Shown: positions 22,773-34,952 of the stretch, piece after piece
Numbering within the stretch: the first letter of the stretch is position 1
Layout: each line of letters opens with the position of its first letter
NCBI GenBank assembly: GCA_022376925.1
Contig: JAIOJX010000032.1
Location: 176,439,479 to 176,503,478, forward strand
DNA length: 64,000 bases
Source: Tragulus kanchil
Taxonomy: Eukaryota > Chordata > Mammalia > Artiodactyla > Tragulidae
Reading direction: 5' to 3'
Translations under genes and position numbers: made by a program
The notes under the pieces: generated by a model
Database searches by the model: none
Told to the model about the DNA's origin: nothing
What the model saw: only the letters and a program-made list of their open reading frames with translations

Positions 22773-23458
22773 GGCTAAGAATACTCAAAATAACTAGAGA
22801 GTATCTTAGAGATCAACAACATCTAGGCAAAGAATGATGTATGCTTAGAGTCACTAGTAAAGATCAGCCCAGAGAGAGAGAGCAATGAACAACAAAGGAC
22901 AGTTGGTCACCCTAAGTGTGATTTGGAAAACTAGGATTTGACCATCTTTGGGCACATTATTCTTCCTATCACATACATCATTTTGGTCTATCCAAGACTG
23001 TACTGATTTTGACCCTGAAAATCCTGTGTCTTCGGGATCCTCTAAGTCCCAGGGAGGCACCAGGACAGTTGGTCACCCTAAGTGTGACAGGGTCGGGGTC
23101 TAAAAGCCACACTTGTTGGAAAGGTTGGCAGCTTATATTTTTCACTCTGACATGGACCCTTTTCAGCTCTGCAGCCTTGGCCCTGTCAGGCTCCACCTCA
23201 CATCTCCTCCTTGATGAATAGCCAGCCATTGGTAGCTTTTCCCATCTCTGTGCTTTTGCCTTACCAACCCTCAGTTTAGTGTTTCTTGCCCACATCCTAC
23301 CTTCAAACTGCCAACTTCTACTCACCAACGGACTGCACAGTATACACCCTAGACACTGTGCTTGTCAAACACTGATCAAGCCCTTATAGCCCTTATCAGG
23401 TTGACCTCCTAGATTATGAGTGATATCTCTAATCCAAAATCTGTTATTTTGTTTAATT

Positions 23459-23662
23459 TCTAAGTTGTATTTGATTCTTTTGCAACCCCATGGGCTATAG
23501 CCTTCCAGCCTTCTCTGTCCATGGGATTTTCCAGGCAAGAACAATAGAGTGGATTGCCATTTCCTCCTCCAAGGGAATCTTCCTGACCCAGGGATTGAAC
23601 CTGTATCTCCTTCATCTACATTGGTAGGCAAATTCTTTATCATTGAGCCATCAGGGAAGTCC
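23459..23662 (-). mobile_element. Bov-tA SINE, antisense, pair 9 copy 2
   Basis: Duplicate of 22391-22594 at offset 1068. Confidence 0.92.
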
Positions 23663-23966
23663 AATTCAAGATATAGATCATATTTATCTTTGTTAAAAGA
23701 GGGGACTGCATGGATCCTTGACAATTATCTGAGATTCAGGAAATACCTGCTGATCTGGAAAGAAGAGTGAATGCATGCCTGATTGGGTGGATGGTAAGAG
23801 GGATGGGTAGATGAATGGATGGATGGAGGTGTGGATGAATGGCTAAGAATACTCAACATAACTAGAGAGTATCTTAGAGATCAACAACATCTAGGCAAAG
23901 AATGATGTATGCTTAGAGTCACTAGTAAAGATCAGCCCAGAGAGAGAGAGCAATGAACAACAAAGG

Positions 23967-24929
23967 GATGTGAAGTGAAGTAAAAGAAAGCAGAGAAAGG
24001 TAAAGAAAGGAAAAGGAAAAAAATGCTCTGGTGGTCTCCAGCCAGGAGCACAGGCTTACAAACAGATCTGCATCCCTCAAGTGGGATTCTTCTGGAAGTC
24101 CACAGAAAGATACATGTAACCCAAGCACAGAGCATACCATTTGTCTTTTTTAATAATCATTCCTCCAGCACAGACCCACACTAGGAGAAGAAGGTCTGCC
24201 ATATGTCTTAATCTCAGAGTTTCAGGTGGATATTTGTCAACTCAGATAAAAAGTCACTTCTCTGTCTACACTTCTCAGGTGCTTGTTGGGCATCTTATGC
24301 TTCTGGAGGGCTGTGAAGGTACTAAGTGTTGCTTGGAAGTATGCAAGTCTAGAGCTCAGTCTCTTCCTGAGTTAGAAAGCTTAGAGATCAATGAGTTTAG
24401 TTATCAAGCGGGTTCCCATACGTCTCTGGGCCCATCTTGGAAAGAAACCCGTGGCCTTTTGATTTCATATGTGCCCAGCTGAGACTAAACTCCAAACTCC
24501 TGAATGCTCATAATTAAATACCCGACTCTTTTGTAATGAGCCTCCTTTTTGCTACTACCTCCTCATCAATGGAGAACTGTCAGCAGCATATAAGAGCACT
24601 AGATACATTGGTCTCTTTGGCATTGCCAACTTTTGTCACAGTCACTTCCTCTGCATCTTAACTGGCCTGGTACTGACATTCAACTTGGGAACCTTATCTA
24701 TATCCCAGCAAGATCTGGGTTCTGGGTCATCAAATATGCCACCATGGTTTTTTGACAAGGTGGTGGTCTAGTGAATGTCAACTTTGAGGGGCCAAGGCCA
24801 GTGTTTTGGGGTTTCTCATAATTCATGGGATTTTCTGGTGTATCCCCAAATTCAGCTATATAGAAGTGCAACAACTTGGTGGATTTTGAACAACACCACT
24901 GCCAACTCTGTCCCATGGCAGATATATGC
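23967..24929. other. Single-copy stretch, nothing recognised
   Basis: It opens with an A/G-rich run (about 23967-24030) and continues as ordinary intergenic DNA. Frames of up to 113 codons are present (24141-24482) without a recognisable domain or codon signal. Confidence 0.5.
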
Positions 24930-25489
24930 TTCTGAGCAATGAGCCTCAGTTTTTTCCAGTCATTCCAGTAGGGTGAAGTTTAGACCAGGTGGTCACTAAG
25001 GGTATTTTCAGCCTTCTCATTGTAACATTCTGGCATGCCTGGCTTTGTTTAGGATGCTATAAATTTGTTAGCACACTAGCCTTTGTATATTGTGATAGGT
25101 AAGGTCAGGAAATACAGTTCTTACACATCTGCAATTAAGTATTAACATAAATTGTCTTCCTGAGTCCTGGCTTTGGTTATTCTGTAGATCAAACCATGCC
25201 CCCCATATGCATGGTAATGATCAGTTATGGTGGCCATATGTCCTGGGTTTCTTTGGACAGTCTTGTTTTCAAATATTCTGTCCCTTCGACAGACCTGTGT
25301 CAGATCATCTATCCTGATTTTGATTAGAAAAATATGGTCTCCGTATGGCAGATGTATCTTCACCATTATGGGGTAGAAGGCTTTCTTCGCTCACGTACAA
25401 AGCTCTTCCCTGCCTTCCTCTCCCAGGCAGACAAGGCTGCTTCTTTGAGCTCCCACTGTGTTTGCTGTATTACCTTCATTCAAGCACTT

Positions 25490-25600
25490 TCGTTCCTGGG
25501 TCTTGTGTAGGACACTGGCCCTCAAAGGGCAGGGGCACCAGTTTTTTATCTCTGTATTCCTAGCATCAGTTCTGAATAAACCAGAAGCAATTTTCAAGGG
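25490..25600 (+). mobile_element. Possible L2 3' end, pair 10 copy 1
   Basis: The run ccctcaaagggcaggggcac, ttttatctctgtattcctag, catcagttctgaataaac resembles the L2 3' terminus. The duplicate is at 26627-26737. Confidence 0.5.
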
Positions 25601-26626
25601 TCTGTTACATGACACAGATGAAATCTTCCTGAAAACTTGGATTTGTACATTTTAAATGAAAATCTTTTTCAAATAGAACCACAGTACCTGTTACTCAGAG
25701 AAGAAGTTCTATACCATATCTTTCTTTTTATTGCCTCCCAATAGTTCATTCAGCCTTTCTAAAAGATCTGGACCGACATTTTCCATCGACTATAGGGGCA
25801 CTGATCTTGGAAACAGGTTCTGTTAACTATGTGGAATTCAGCTCACCCATATACATCGAACTGAGAGATCAGAAGAAAGAATTATTATCTTAAGTTGGAC
25901 AGGAATGTTGTCAGTTCTATAGTCATAGTCTTCTTTGCAAATTAAAATCCAAATTGTAGTGTTTCAGTTGTTTCATGAAATAAAGAAGGAAAGGGCCTTT
26001 CTGGAGGTCAAGGGAGGGAAGAGGTTTCTTTATCTTTGCATTTCAGAGGTTGGCTGATTTTAGTTAGTTCTGAGCAATGAGCCTCAGTTTTTCCAGTCAT
26101 TCCAGTAGGGTGAAGTTTAGACCAGGTGGTCACTAAGGGTATTTTCAGCCTTCTCATTGTAACATTCTGGCATGCCTGGCTTTGTTTAGGATGCTATAAA
26201 TTTGTTAGCACACTAGCCTTTGTATATTGTGATAGGTAAGGTCAGGAAATACAGTTCTTACACATCTGCAATTAAGTATTAACATAAATTGTCTTCCTGA
26301 GTCCTGGCTTTGGTTATTCTGTAGATCAAACCATGCCCCCCATATGCATGGTAATGATCAGTTATGGTGGCCATATGTCCTGGGTTTCTTTGGACAGTCT
26401 TGTTTTCAAATATTCTGTCCCTTCGACAGACCTGTGTCAGATCATCTATCCTGATTTTGATTAGAAAAATATGGTCTCCGTATGGCAGATGTATCTTCAC
26501 CATTATGGGGTAGAAGGCTTTCTTCGCTCACGTACAAAGCTCTTCCCTGCCTTCCTCTCCCAGGCAGACAAGGCTGCTTCTTTGAGCTCCCACTGTGTTT
26601 GCTGTATTACCTTCATTCAAGCACTT

Positions 26627-26737
26627 TCGTTCCTGGGTCTTGTGTAGGACACTGGCCCTCAAAGGGCAGGGGCACCAGTTTTTTATCTCTGTATTCCTAG
26701 CATCAGTTCTGAATAAACCAGAAGCAATTTTCAAGGG
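26627..26737 (+). mobile_element. Possible L2 3' end, pair 10 copy 2
   Basis: Duplicate of 25490-25600 at offset 1137. Confidence 0.5.
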
Positions 26738-27429
26738 TCTGTTACATGACACAGATGAAATCTTCCTGAAAACTTGGATTTGTACATTTTAAATGAAAAT
26801 CTTTTTCAAATAGAACCACAGTACCTGTTACTCAGAGAAGAAGTTCTATACCATATCTTTCTTTTTATTGCCTCCCAATAGTTCATTCAGCCTTTCTAAA
26901 AGATCTGGACCGACATTTTCCATCGACTATAGGGGCACTGATCTTGGAAACAGGTTCTGTTAACTATGTGGAATTCAGCTCACCCATATACATCGAACTG
27001 AGAGATCAGAAGAAAGAATTATTATCTTAAGTTGGACAGGAATGTTGTCAGTTCTATAGTCATAGTCTTCTTTGCAAATTAAAATCCAAATTGTAGTGTT
27101 TCAGTTGTTTCATGAAATAAAGAAGGAAAGGGCCTTTCTGGAGGTCAAGGGAGGGAAGAGGTCCACTTCATGACTTTTGGAGGTAAACCGCAGCCATCTG
27201 TCTTGCATTTCAGATGGTTGGCTGATTTTAGTACTAAGTGCACTCCTTAAATACCATTTCTTCCTGATTTTTATAGAAGAGTTTATCTCTGAGTTTTCTC
27301 AAACCCAGTTTCTGCTCTGACCACCATGCTAAGCTTTGGTCCAATGTCATCAGTATCTTTTACTATACTAACACCTTTTGCTCCAGTTCACCCACAAATC
27401 CATCTTTTGCTTCGGTATTTCAGTGGCTG

Positions 27430-27605
27430 CTTATCTCTGAAAGGAGCCCAGGTCCTCCCACCCACCTTCTCATCCTTTTGAGTTTTTGCACAAACTCTTC
27501 TCTCTGAGTTGTGCTTCTGCCTTTAGATGCCTTGACAATCCTTGCATATCTTTCAAAATCTTATCTGATTATCTCTCTACCGCAAAGCCTTTTCTCATCA
27601 CTAAG
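27430..27605 (+). mobile_element. L2 fragment
   Basis: Blocks typical of L2: tttgcacaaactcttctctc, gttgtgcttctgcctttaga, and tctctaccgcaaagcctttt. Confidence 0.55.
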
Positions 27606-27849
27606 TAGAGATGATGAGGATGAAGAAAAAACTCAAATTAATAAACATTTGAGTTAAAAACAGAAGTTAAAAAAAGAAACGTTGGAGGAGCAATACTAAA
27701 CTGAAGGACAAAAAGCTAAATTAGGGTAGGTCTGGGTTTGGGACCCAGTATCCATCAACCTCAAAGCCTGGGCTTTTCCATTTTATACAACTCTATAAAA
27801 CCCTCCTTTATTGTATGGAGGAGTATGGAGTATGGTCATCCCAAGCTTG

Positions 27850-27990
27850 GTGGCTAGGCCTGAGTATCTTAAAGACAGAGGCTCTGCCCTATACATTCAT
27901 TCCTCATTAACCTTCCCCATGGTTCCTGACACATCTGCCATGCAAGCAGATTGTGCTAAGTGGATGGGGACAGGAAGGAACTCTTTCCTA
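27850..27990 (+). mobile_element. L2 3' end fragment
   Basis: The run ttaaagacagaggctctgcc followed by cccatggttcctgacacatc follows the L2 terminal pattern. It probably belongs with 27430-27605. Confidence 0.5.
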
Positions 27991-28144
27991 TGGTTTTAAT
28001 ATTGCCCAGAGGAACCTTTCAAATAGAATATATTCAGTATATGCCCTCCACCTAGATGACTGCACATATTTACTGCTCTCACGCCAGAGGGACCATCATG
28101 ATCTCTAGGCACCGACGTCAGTCCACATCTTTCTTATATAAAGA

Positions 28145-28414
28145 CAAACCCCATATGATATAACTTATATGTGGAATCCAAAGTATGACACAAATGAACT
28201 TATTTACAAAAAAGAACAGACTCACATACATAGAAAACAAACATGTTTATCAAAGGAAAAAGGAGTGGAGGAGGGATACATCAGGAATTAGCAGATTCAA
28301 TCTACTATCTAAAATAATAGATAAACGACAATGTTCTACTGTATAACACAGTAGGACAGTAGGAACTAGATTCAATATCTTGTAATAAATCATCACAAAA
28401 AAGACCATGATAAA

Positions 28415-28470
<56 letters not shown>

Positions 28471-28581
28471 ATATGGATAGATACACACACACACACACAC
28501 ATATGTATAACTGAATCACTTTTCTGTTCACCAGAAGCTAATACAACATTGTAAATCTACTGTACTTCAATTAAAAAATAA
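28145..28581 (+). mobile_element. L1 3' end, sense, with internal microsatellite
   Basis: Ruminant L1 3'-UTR: tatatgtggaatccaaagta, caatgttctactgtataaca, tgtataactgaatcactttt, acaacattgtaaatctactg, then an A-rich tail. A compound microsatellite has expanded inside it. Confidence 0.88.
28416..28505. repeat. Compound (AT)n-(GTAT)n-(AC)n microsatellite
   Basis: About 40 bases of alternating at, then gtatgtatgtat, then a run of ac. It lies inside the L1 3' end and is likely polymorphic. Confidence 0.92.
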
Positions 28582-28585
28582 TCTA

Positions 28586-29091
28586 GATCATTTTTTTGGT
28601 TGAAGTGTGAGCAGAACTACCAAGACTCTGAGCTGGCACTGAACCTCTGTGCTTTCTAGGACCCAGACTGATAGCTAAGTCCAAAAACCCACCCTTTCAA
28701 GTGAATCAGCACCGGGATGGTAACAATACTGAGTCTGGATTTCAGAATAGAGTCATAGCTGATGGGATCAACTGTTTTGCTTAAGGGACTGTGTCACTTG
28801 CCGGAGAGGATTCTTTGTTCCCTTGATGGAGACTGATACTCAAAGACTCACCAAAATAACCTGATGGTAAAGAAGTCTCACACAGTGAATGAACTGGCAA
28901 AACACACATGTCAGTCAATAGAGCAGTGGGGGACCTGCTTCCAAATCTGATCCAAATCAGCAAATTCAACCCTATGTTTCTGACCATTTAGACGAAGGAG
29001 ATTGTTTCAACAACATTCTATCCCAACTCAGGGCTGATCTGCTCACCAGGAGAGGTTGAACTGATGAATTTTGTTTCAAACACACGACAAG
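28586..29091. other. Single-copy stretch, nothing recognised
   Basis: Ordinary intergenic sequence between the L1 3' end and pair 11. Confidence 0.5.
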
Positions 29092-29642
29092 CTTGCCCTT
29101 GCCTCTTATCTTACACCCCACTGAACCAGACTCACCCAAAATCCTGAAAGCTCTCTTGGATCTGACTCATTGATCACATCTCAAGGAGTCCATTAGGTAC
29201 CAAAACTGTCAGAGACTCGTGCATTCTGACTGGCTGGGCATTGCAGCCCTGGCTCCTGGCTCCCCACATTGCATGTTCCCCCTTGATTCACTTTCAGGAG
29301 ACTTCAGAGCTGATAAATCAAAACATGCCTTCTAACTGCCTACTGTGCACTGATGACTCTGCTGGGAGAAATAGGACTCTCGAGTTTTATAACCTTACGC
29401 CATCAATACAGCCATGAACATCAAGTCAAGACTGAGATTTAAAACAACTGTAAGGTACAAGCGACTCGTGTATGTTCAAAACCGGGCTGTGTAGTTTCTT
29501 ATGGAAATTTCAGGAAGAAGACAGACTTTCTGGCAAAAGGACTTCAGTAGATTCCATAAAAATGTAAGTAAGCAGAGAACACTGTGGATAAATGGCCAAG
29601 TGTATGAAAGTCTAATGATTATCCTTTAGCATACATAAGAAA

Positions 29643-29857
29643 TTCTTCTAGTGACTTAGTGAAAAAGATTCCACCTGCCAATGTGGGAACTGCTAGAGAT
29701 GTGGATTTGGCCCCTGGGTCAGGAGATCTCCTAGAGCAGGAAATGGCAACCCACTCCAGTATTCTTGCCTGGGAAATCTCATGGACAGAAACCCTGGAGG
29801 TCTACAGTCCATGGAGTCACAAAGAGTTAGACACGACTAAGCAACTGAGTGCACACA
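29643..29857 (+). mobile_element. Bov-tA SINE, sense, pair 11 copy 1
   Basis: Diverged head (cttctagtgacttagtgaaa), then cccactccagtattcttgcc, tctacagtccatggagtcac and aagagttagacacgactaag. Confidence 0.92.
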
Positions 29858-30888
29858 GACCCAAAATAGAATCTCCCCACCACCATATGCCTTGACTGGT
29901 CATCATGTACCCCTTTTCCCACTGATACATGGGTACAAAGATCCTGGATGCAGGCCTAGGACATGATTGGTCTTTGGATGTACCTTGTCTGAAATGGGAT
30001 ATGATATTGAGCAGCTCATGAAAGAATATCATTTGAGATTTTCCCAAGAGTTTCTGAATAAAGTGAACCACTAAGCACATGCATACCTACATACAGATCT
30101 ACCATTTGACAAGTTGGATGCTCAACCAAGCAAAGGTTTGTTCTTCTTTTAAGCCAATTCTAGTAAAATGAAGGTCTGACATCAAAATAGGATTAAGCTT
30201 GCTATTTACTCCACTACTCCACACTCTGGTGCATTCTTCTCTCAAACTTCACGCACATACACGGAAGAAAGAAAATCAGTCTCACTTTTGGCATGACCAA
30301 TTGAAAATACCCCACCATACATCTGTCTGAGCCTGGTCTTGCCCTTGCCTCTTATCTTACACCCCACTGAACCAGACTCACCCAAAGTCCTGAAAGCTCT
30401 CTTGGATCTGACTCATTGATCACATCTCAAGGAGTCCATTAGGTACCAAAACTGTCAGAGACTCGTGCATTCTGACTGGCTGGGCATTGCAGCCCTGGCT
30501 CCTGGCTCCCCACATTGCATGTTCCCCCTTGATTCACTTTCAGGAGACTTCAGAGCTGATAAATCAAAACATGCCTTCTAACTGCCTACTGTGCACTGAT
30601 GACTCTGCTGGGAGAAATAGGACTCTCGAGTTTTATAACCTTACGCCATCAATACAGCCATGAACATCAAGTCAAGACTGAGATTTAAAACAACTGTAAG
30701 GTACAAGCGACTCGTGTATGTTCAAAACCGGGCTGTGTAGTTTCTTATGGAAATTTCAGGAAGAAGACAGACTTTCTGGCAAAAGGACTTCAGTAGATTC
30801 CATAAAAATGTAAGTAAGCAGAGAACACTGTGGATAAATGGCCAAGTGTATGAAAGTCTAATGATTATCCTTTAGCATACATAAGAAA

Positions 30889-31103
30889 TTCTTCTAGTGA
30901 CTTAGTGAAAAAGATTCCACCTGCCAATGTGGGAACTGCTAGAGATGTGGATTTGGCCCCTGGGTCAGGAGATCTCCTAGAGCAGGAAATGGCAACCCAC
31001 TCCAGTATTCTTGCCTGGGAAATCTCATGGACAGAAACCCTGGAGGTCTACAGTCCATGGAGTCACAAAGAGTTAGACACGACTAAGCAACTGAGTGCAC
31101 ACA
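30889..31103 (+). mobile_element. Bov-tA SINE, sense, pair 11 copy 2
   Basis: Duplicate of 29643-29857 at offset 1246. Confidence 0.92.
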
Positions 31104-31585
31104 GACCCAAAATAGAATCTCCCCACCACCATATGCCTTGACTGGTCATCATGTACCCCTTTTCCCACTGATACATGGGTACAAAGATCCTGGATGCAGG
31201 CCTAGGACATGATTGGTCTTTGGATGTACCTTGTCTGAAATGGGATATGATATTGAGCAGCTCATGAAAGAATATCATTTGAGATTTTCCCAAGAGTTTC
31301 TGAATAAAGTGAACCACTAAGCACATGCATACCTACATACAGATCTACCATTTGACAAGTTGGATGCTCAACCAAGCAAAGGTTTGTTCTTCTTTTAAGC
31401 CAATTCTAGTAAAATGAAGGTCTGACATCAAAATAGGATTAAGCTTGCTATTTACTCCACTACTCCACACTCTGGTGCATTCTTCTCTCAAACTTCACGC
31501 ACATACACGGAAGAAAGAAAATCAGTCTCACTTTTGGCATGACCAATTGAAAATACCCCACCATACATCTGTCTGAGCCTGGTCT

Positions 31586-31950
31586 GTATGTTTTCAATTT
31601 GGTTAAGAAACATCGTGATTACGTATGATTGAAATGCAAGGTTATCACTTACCCATGGAGTTCCATACAGGAATAAATGAATCAGCATGGAGGTAAAATA
31701 GCTAATGGGAAGTTAAACATGCTGGCAGCCTCCCACCAGAGGAGGAGGCCCCATGGCTTCTCCTGACCCCTGTTCTTTGTGACAGCAGATTCTTCTTCTT
31801 CCTCCATGGACTTCACATGACTCTTCTATGAGGAGGTCAGACTACCATTCCACCCAGTGTGGTTCATTTCCTTCCATATACTTGACCTATAGTCTGGATA
31901 TGGATAGCAGGTGATTTTATCTTTTTGTTGTCCAAACTATCAATAGACTG
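31586..31950. other. Single-copy stretch, nothing recognised
   Basis: Intergenic DNA between pairs 11 and 12. Confidence 0.5.
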
Positions 31951-32001
31951 CAGAAATCCAGAGACTGGGCAAATATAAACAGCTGAAAGGAATTCAGCTA
32001 A

Positions 32002-32148
32002 ATTGTTGTTCAGTTGCTAAGTTGTGTCTGCCTCTTTGTGAGCCCAGGGACTGCATCAGTCCATGCTTGCCTTCCCTTACCATCTCCTGGAGTCTGCTTG
32101 AATTCGTGTCCATTGAGCCAATGATGCTTTTCTCTCTTACTCTCTCAG
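32002..32148 (-). mobile_element. BovB 3' fragment, antisense, pair 12 copy 1
   Basis: The run attgttgttcagttgctaag, then agcccagggactgcatcagt, then ttcgtgtccattgagccaat is the antisense BovB/ART2A end. Confidence 0.85.
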
Positions 32149-33072
32149 ATAAAATGAAAAAAAAATGTATCTTTATTAAACAAAATGAAAATTAACCTAA
32201 AACAGAATTATGTCCAAGGTTAGGGGTGGGAGTGGGAAATAAAACCTACTTACAGCACACTATTAAATGAAAAAAAGCCAGATATGATCATGCAATCAGT
32301 GTGACCTCAAATATGTAAAATAATATTTGCTAGAAGAGTGAAGTACATTAAGATATGAATCTCTAGATGATACAATCATGAGTGATTTGCATTTTCTTAC
32401 CTATTTAGTATTTTCCAAGATTTGTGCAGTAAGAATGAATTCTCTTTTAATATTATAAAAATATTTATCTGTGTCTCTACCTATCAAATATATATGCATT
32501 TAACACACACGTAGACATACACACATGTGCACAGGTAATAAGATAGTGCCTCCTACACCTGCTATGAATTCACTTGCCAATTCTGTTGTATGAATCATGC
32601 CAGCTTTTCCAAGGTAAAAACAAACCCAAAGCCACAGGCACAAAGAAAATAGTAGAAAACCCAGTTACTGCTAAGCCATTCACTTAATTTAGTGTCGTAT
32701 ATATTCTAGGCCTTGAAGACAACCCCTCCCTATACTCAGCCTCTTTCCCCTCATGCCCAGCAAGGATTTCCCAAAGCTCTTGTCCCAGCCCCTCACCCTA
32801 CCCCACCTTGAAAACCCTTGGCCAGAGCAATTGTGTTGGTCTTGGAACCACAGTGCTTCTAAGACGGCCAACCCAGTCTGCAGTGAGAGCTCTCAGATCC
32901 ACAGGAGGCTGAAGGTTAGAATATGATGTATCTAAATGACATTGACACTGAGCTCCTCAGTGACATTGAAGTTCTGAGGTGGCAGGTGTGCAGGTGGCAT
33001 AGAAAAACCAGGATAGCACTTCAGAAATCCAGAGACTGGGCAAATATAAACAGCTGAAAGGAATTCAGCTAA

Positions 33073-33219
33073 ATTGTTGTTCAGTTGCTAAGTTGTGTCT
33101 GCCTCTTTGTGAGCCCAGGGACTGCATCAGTCCATGCTTGCCTTCCCTTACCATCTCCTGGAGTCTGCTTGAATTCGTGTCCATTGAGCCAATGATGCTT
33201 TTCTCTCTTACTCTCTCAG
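33073..33219 (-). mobile_element. BovB 3' fragment, antisense, pair 12 copy 2
   Basis: Duplicate of 32002-32148 at offset 1071. Confidence 0.85.
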
Positions 33220-34219
33220 ATAAAATGAAAAAAAAATGTATCTTTATTAAACAAAATGAAAATTAACCTAAAACAGAATTATGTCCAAGGTTAGGGGTGG
33301 GAGTGGGAAATAAAACCTACTTACAGCACACTATTAAATGAAAAAAAGCCAGATATGATCATGCAATCAGTGTGACCTCAAATATGTAAAATAATATTTG
33401 CTAGAAGAGTGAAGTACATTAAGATATGAATCTCTAGATGATACAATCATGAGTGATTTGCATTTTCTTACCTATTTAGTATTTTCCAAGATTTGTGCAG
33501 TAAGAATGAATTCTCTTTTAATATTATAAAAATATTTATCTGTGTCTCTACCTATCAAATATATATGCATTTAACACACACGTAGACATACACACATGTG
33601 CACAGGTAATAAGATAGTGCCTCCTACACCTGCTATGAATTCACTTGCCAATTCTGTTGTATGAATCATGCCAGCTTTTCCAAGGTAAAAACAAACCCAA
33701 AGCCACAGGCACAAAGAAAATAGTAGAAAACCCAGTTACTGCTAAGCCATTCACTTAATTTAGTGTCGTATATATTCTAGGCCTTGAAGACAACCCCTCC
33801 CTATACTCAGCCTCTTTCCCCTCATGCCCAGCAAGGATTTCCCAAAGCTCTTGTCCCAGCCCCTCACCCTACCCCACCTTGAAAACCCTTGGCCAGAGCA
33901 ATTGTGTTGGTCTTGGAACCACAGTGCTTCTAAGACGGCCAACCCAGTCTTCAGTGAGAGCTCTCAGATCCACAGGGAGGCTGAAGGTTAGAATATGATG
34001 TATCTAAATGACATTGACACTGAGCTCCTCAGTGACATTGAAGTTCTGAGGTGGCAGGTGTGCAGGTGGCATAGAAAAACCAGGATAGCACTTCATGCCT
34101 CTTGGAGAATATTGGAGCAGATGAAGGACCATCACACCGCAGTCTTGTTGAACATCATCTTTGCTGTTTATTTTCTCTTCCAAGTACAGTTGTGTGGGCA
34201 CCTTTGAAGTTAGAATGAT

Positions 34220-34610
34220 GTGTTGTTGTTGTTGTTGTTGTTCAGTCACTAACTGCTGTCTGACTCTTTGAGATCCCATGAACTGCAGCACGCCAGTCTC
34301 CACTGTCCTTCACTATATCATGGAGTTTGCTCAAACTCATTCCCATTGAGTCAATGATGCCATCTAACCATCTCTTTCTCTGTTGCCCTTTCTCCTTCTG
34401 CTTTAAACCTTTCCCAGCATTAGGATCTTTTCCAGTGAGTTGGCTCTTCACGTCAGGTGGCTAAAGTATTGGAGCTTCAGTTTCAGCATCAGTCCTTCCA
34501 ATGAATACTCAGGGTTGATTTCCTTTAGTATTGACTGATTTGATCTCTTTGCAGTCCAAGAGACTCTCAAGAGTCTTCTCCAGAGCCATAATTCAAAAGC
34601 ATCCATCCTT
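34220..34610 (-). mobile_element. BovB/ART2A 3' region, antisense, single copy
   Basis: It begins with a (TTG)n run at 34220-34242 (the BovB tail), then catgaactgcagcacgccag, cattgagtcaatgatgccat, aaagtattggagcttcagtt and tttgcagtccaagagactct. Confidence 0.92.
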
Positions 34611-34952
34611 GATAGCCTGCAATAAATTTTCCATCCATGGTTACATTAGGTGATCATCTTGAAGGTCAGTGTCCACACCTGCTTCCTTCTGGCCCATGAG
34701 TCATGCCTCGAGGTGTACAGGTCTGTCAGAGGAAGCCCTTAGTCACAGTAATTCTACTCTATCCAGGCCTTTTCCACCCGCTTCACTTCAAAAGCCTGCA
34801 AGGACCAGGATAAAGAATAGACTCCAAGCCTCTGATCTATAGCTCACATTCTGGCTGAGTCCCATGGGAGCCAGTGCTTCAATACCAGACGGCCTCCCAG
34901 GAACCACGGAGGGGTTTCTGACAGCCAACAGCTTGGACAAAGGCACCCAGAA
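34611..34952. other. Single-copy stretch, nothing recognised
   Basis: Moderately GC-rich intergenic DNA running into pair 13. Overlapping antisense frames of up to 115 codons have no domain. Confidence 0.45.

Larger units (their letters stand above)
21852..23966. repeat. Direct duplication pair 9 (21852-22898 and 22920-23966)
   Basis: Both copies are 1,047 bases at offset 1068. The 21-base spacer 22899-22919 repeats sequence from inside the unit (around 21998-22018, ggacagttggtcaccctaag and following). Small differences lie near 22647/23699 and 22788/23857. Copy 1 begins within pair 8 copy 2. Confidence 0.97.
24930..27232. repeat. Direct duplication pair 10 (24930-26064 and 26068-27232)
   Basis: Offset is 1138, then 1137 after a T-run difference. 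Core identity ends at 26025/27162. In the last 40 bases before the breakpoint copy 1 has a short segment (26026-26035) where copy 2 has about 41 bases, after which both share ttgcatttcaga and ttggctgattttag. A 3-base spacer separates the copies. Confidence 0.96.
29092..31585. repeat. Direct duplication pair 11 (29092-30339 and 30338-31585)
   Basis: The longest unit, 1,248 bases at offset 1246, with a 2-base overlap (ct) at the join. One substitution was noted (a29141 versus g30387). It is a perfect tandem with no spacer. Confidence 0.97.
31951..34095. repeat. Direct duplication pair 12 (31951-33023 and 33022-34095)
   Basis: Offset is 1071, then 1072 after one extra G near 33978. The join has a 2-base overlap (ca). 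A g/t difference lies in the cccagtct(g/t)cagtgag block near 32880/33951. The unit contains a BovB 3' fragment and AT-rich DNA. Confidence 0.97.

Noticed and set aside
28250..28531. 93-codon antisense frame with an Ile-Tyr run
   Set aside because: Translation of the AT/GTAT/AC microsatellite within an L1 3' end.
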